A program made the position numbers and the translations under genes. Positions 62,866-64,000 of a stretch of DNA of 64,000 bases are shown here, piece by piece. The stretch comes from Chloroflexus islandicus. Lineage in GTDB: Bacteria > Chloroflexota > Chloroflexia > Chloroflexales > Chloroflexaceae. The notes beneath the pieces were generated by a model. That model was not told where the DNA came from and ran no database searches. It saw only the letters and a list, made by a program, of their open reading frames with translations. The DNA is taken from contig NZ_LWQS01000093.1 of NCBI RefSeq assembly GCF_001650695.1, positions 1 to 64,000 on the forward strand. The letters run 5' to 3'. Within the stretch, counting starts at the first letter, position 1; each line of letters starts with the position of its first letter.

Positions 62866-64000
62866 TCACGGCAAGAGGTACGGCACGCTGACCACAATCT
62901 TGCGCTTGCGCAACAGCAACGCAGCGCGCAACAAAAACGCGGTCTGGTTGTGCAGCAGATACTCCCACCAGCGCGCTGGCACAAATTCGGGGATGACGAC
63001 CACCAACAGATCGTTATCAGTTTGGGCATCAACCATGTCGATATAACGCAAGAGCGGCCCAACCAGCGACCGGTACGGCGACTCGAGCACGACCAGCGGC
63101 ACGTCGGGAATGAATTGCCGCCAGCGCTGCTGTACCTGCACTGCCTGCTCTGGCTCGATGGCCACTGTCACCGCCGTCACCCGATCAGGCGCAAACGAGC
63201 GGGCGACTGCGAGCGCCGGCAACACACCCCGGTGGAGATCGCCGACCAGCAGAATGGCGGTATGCGGTTGGGGCGGCGGCTCAGCGACCTGATCACCCAG
63301 CGCCAATTGGGCCGCAACCGCCTGATAGTGGCGGTGAATGGCCCGGAACATCACAACCAGCACCGGCAACAATACCAAAACCACCCATGCGCCATAAACA
63401 AACTTGGTAATCGAGAGCACCAGCAACACGATGGCAGTGAGCAGCGCGCCCAAGCTATTGATGATCAAGCCGCGCCGCCAACCGGCTTCGCGCAAGCGCA
63501 AGTGATGGCGCACCATGCCGCTCTGCGACAGGGTGAACGATAGAAACACGCCGACCGCGTACAGCGGCAACAAGGCAATTTCATTCGCCTGAAAGAGGAT
63601 GATTAACAGCGCCGCGAAGCCGGCCAACAGCAAAATCCCATTGGAAAAGACCAATCGATCGCCGCGATGGGTCAACTGGCGCGGCAGATAGCCATCACGC
63701 CCTAACAACGACGCCAAGCGCGGGAAATCGGCGAACGCAGTATTAGCGGCCAGCACAAGGATCAAGGCAGTCGCAACTTGAATAAGCGTATACACCGGCC
63801 CCACCCCAAACACGGTGCGCGCCACCTGCGACAGCACCGTCTCGTGAGTGGTATCGTTCGGCAACGCCCCCACCCGGTCAGCCAGCCAGCTAATACCGAG
63901 AAACATGGTCGCCAGCAGCGCCACCATCCAGAGCAGCGTCGTCGCCGCATTGCGCGACTCTGGCGGCTTAAAGGCCGGCACCCCGTTAGAGATGGCCTCC
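62866..64000 (-). CDS. APC-family amino acid permease (5' end beyond the window)
   Basis: The gene continues past the right edge; about 378 C-terminal residues are present. The frame is open to position 64000 with 'EAISNGVPAFKPPESRNAAT' at the edge, a segment typical of amino acid permeases. About six membrane segments follow, then a soluble tail from about residue 230 ('HTAILLVGDLHRGVLPALAVAR' region) like that of the YhdG-type group with a universal-stress-like C-terminus. Substrate unknown. It converges with the cardiolipin synthase gene, 16 nt away. Confidence 0.85.
   Translation of the reverse strand, partial: EAISNGVPAFKPPESRNAATTLLWMVALLATMFLGISWLADRVGALPNDTTHETVLSQVARTVFGVGPVYTLIQVATALILVLAANTAFADFPRLASLLGRDGYLPRQLTHRGDRLVFSNGILLLAGFAALLIILFQANEIALLPLYAVGVFLSFTLSQSGMVRHHLRLREAGWRRGLIINSLGALLTAIVLLVLSITKFVYGAWVVLVLLPVLVVMFRAIHRHYQAVAAQLALGDQVAEPPPQPHTAILLVGDLHRGVLPALAVARSFAPDRVTAVTVAIEPEQAVQVQQRWRQFIPDVPLVVLESPYRSLVGPLLRYIDMVDAQTDNDLLVVVIPEFVPARWWEYLLHNQTAFLLRAALLLRKRKIVVSVPYLLP

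Overview
This is a GC-rich bacterial chromosome segment. Gene content and style suggest a filamentous phototroph of the Chloroflexota, most likely Chloroflexus or a close relative. The supporting features are a nusA-ylxR-infB-rbfA-nrnA-truB cluster, an AcuI-type acrylyl-CoA reductase, DUF3352 and DUF4349 envelope proteins, zinc-ribbon secreted proteins and spacers packed with palindromic repeats. The assignment is an inference; no 16S or other marker was searched. No rRNA, tRNA, prophage or CRISPR array was recognised.

Layout. 0.26-2.25 kb: a DtxR-type metal regulator and an AlaX-type alanyl-tRNA editing protein. 2.6-9.6 kb, minus strand: the translation cluster nusA, ylxR, infB, rbfA, a small-domain methyltransferase, nrnA and truB, read from a clear promoter near 9.83 kb through a leader of about 230 nt. 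9.9-24.8 kb, mostly single genes: a membrane protein, gyrB, a DUF4349 lipoprotein, a DUF3352 protein, an orphan molybdenum hydroxylase large subunit, a DinB-like protein, an M20 dipeptidase, a TspO-like protein, a secreted repeat protein and a PHP phosphoesterase. 24.8-32.8 kb, minus strand: a GH67-like protein, a rhomboid plus SDH-type protease pair, an SRPBCC protein, a zinc-ribbon membrane protein and an IS200-type transposase, interleaved with four tandem-repeat arrays of period 181, 33, 158 and 77 bp. 32.8-36.5 kb: a degenerate galactokinase-like GHMP protein, a glyoxalase-like protein, and acuI with a GNAT acetyltransferase.

36.6-49.2 kb is a complete phosphonate uptake and C-P lyase locus: phnD, phnC, phnE, phnE, phnG, phnH, phnI, phnJ, phnK, phnL, phnM. 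It is broken by a spacer of about 0.85 kb after phnG and one of about 2 kb before phnM, both made of repeats. Phosphonates would be bound by PhnD, imported by PhnC/PhnE, loaded onto ribose by PhnGHIL, trimmed by PhnM and cleaved by the radical SAM enzyme PhnJ with PhnK. An 11-bp direct repeat resembling a PHO box lies upstream of phnD.

49-64 kb: small membrane proteins, a multi-PAS GGDEF-EAL protein, a ferritin-like VIT1 fusion (MbfA type), an OmpR-family two-component system, a YbhN-like flippase-type protein, a DUF1003 protein, a PepSY protein, a cardiolipin synthase and an APC permease cut by the window edge. TTCA repeats at 11-bp phase occur before both the response regulator and the PepSY gene, suggesting a small regulon.

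Most long gene-free stretches hold a few recurring palindromic families. Family A pairs a CCCGGCCCTGAAGGGCCGGG hairpin with a CCCGC-GCGGG hairpin. Family B is a GCGGCAGT/ACTGCCGC palindrome. Family C is AGACGCACGGCCGTGCGTCT. Family D is TCATTGCGAGG...GAAGCAATCTCC. Family E is the CCCCTCCCCC-GGGGGAGGGG hairpin.
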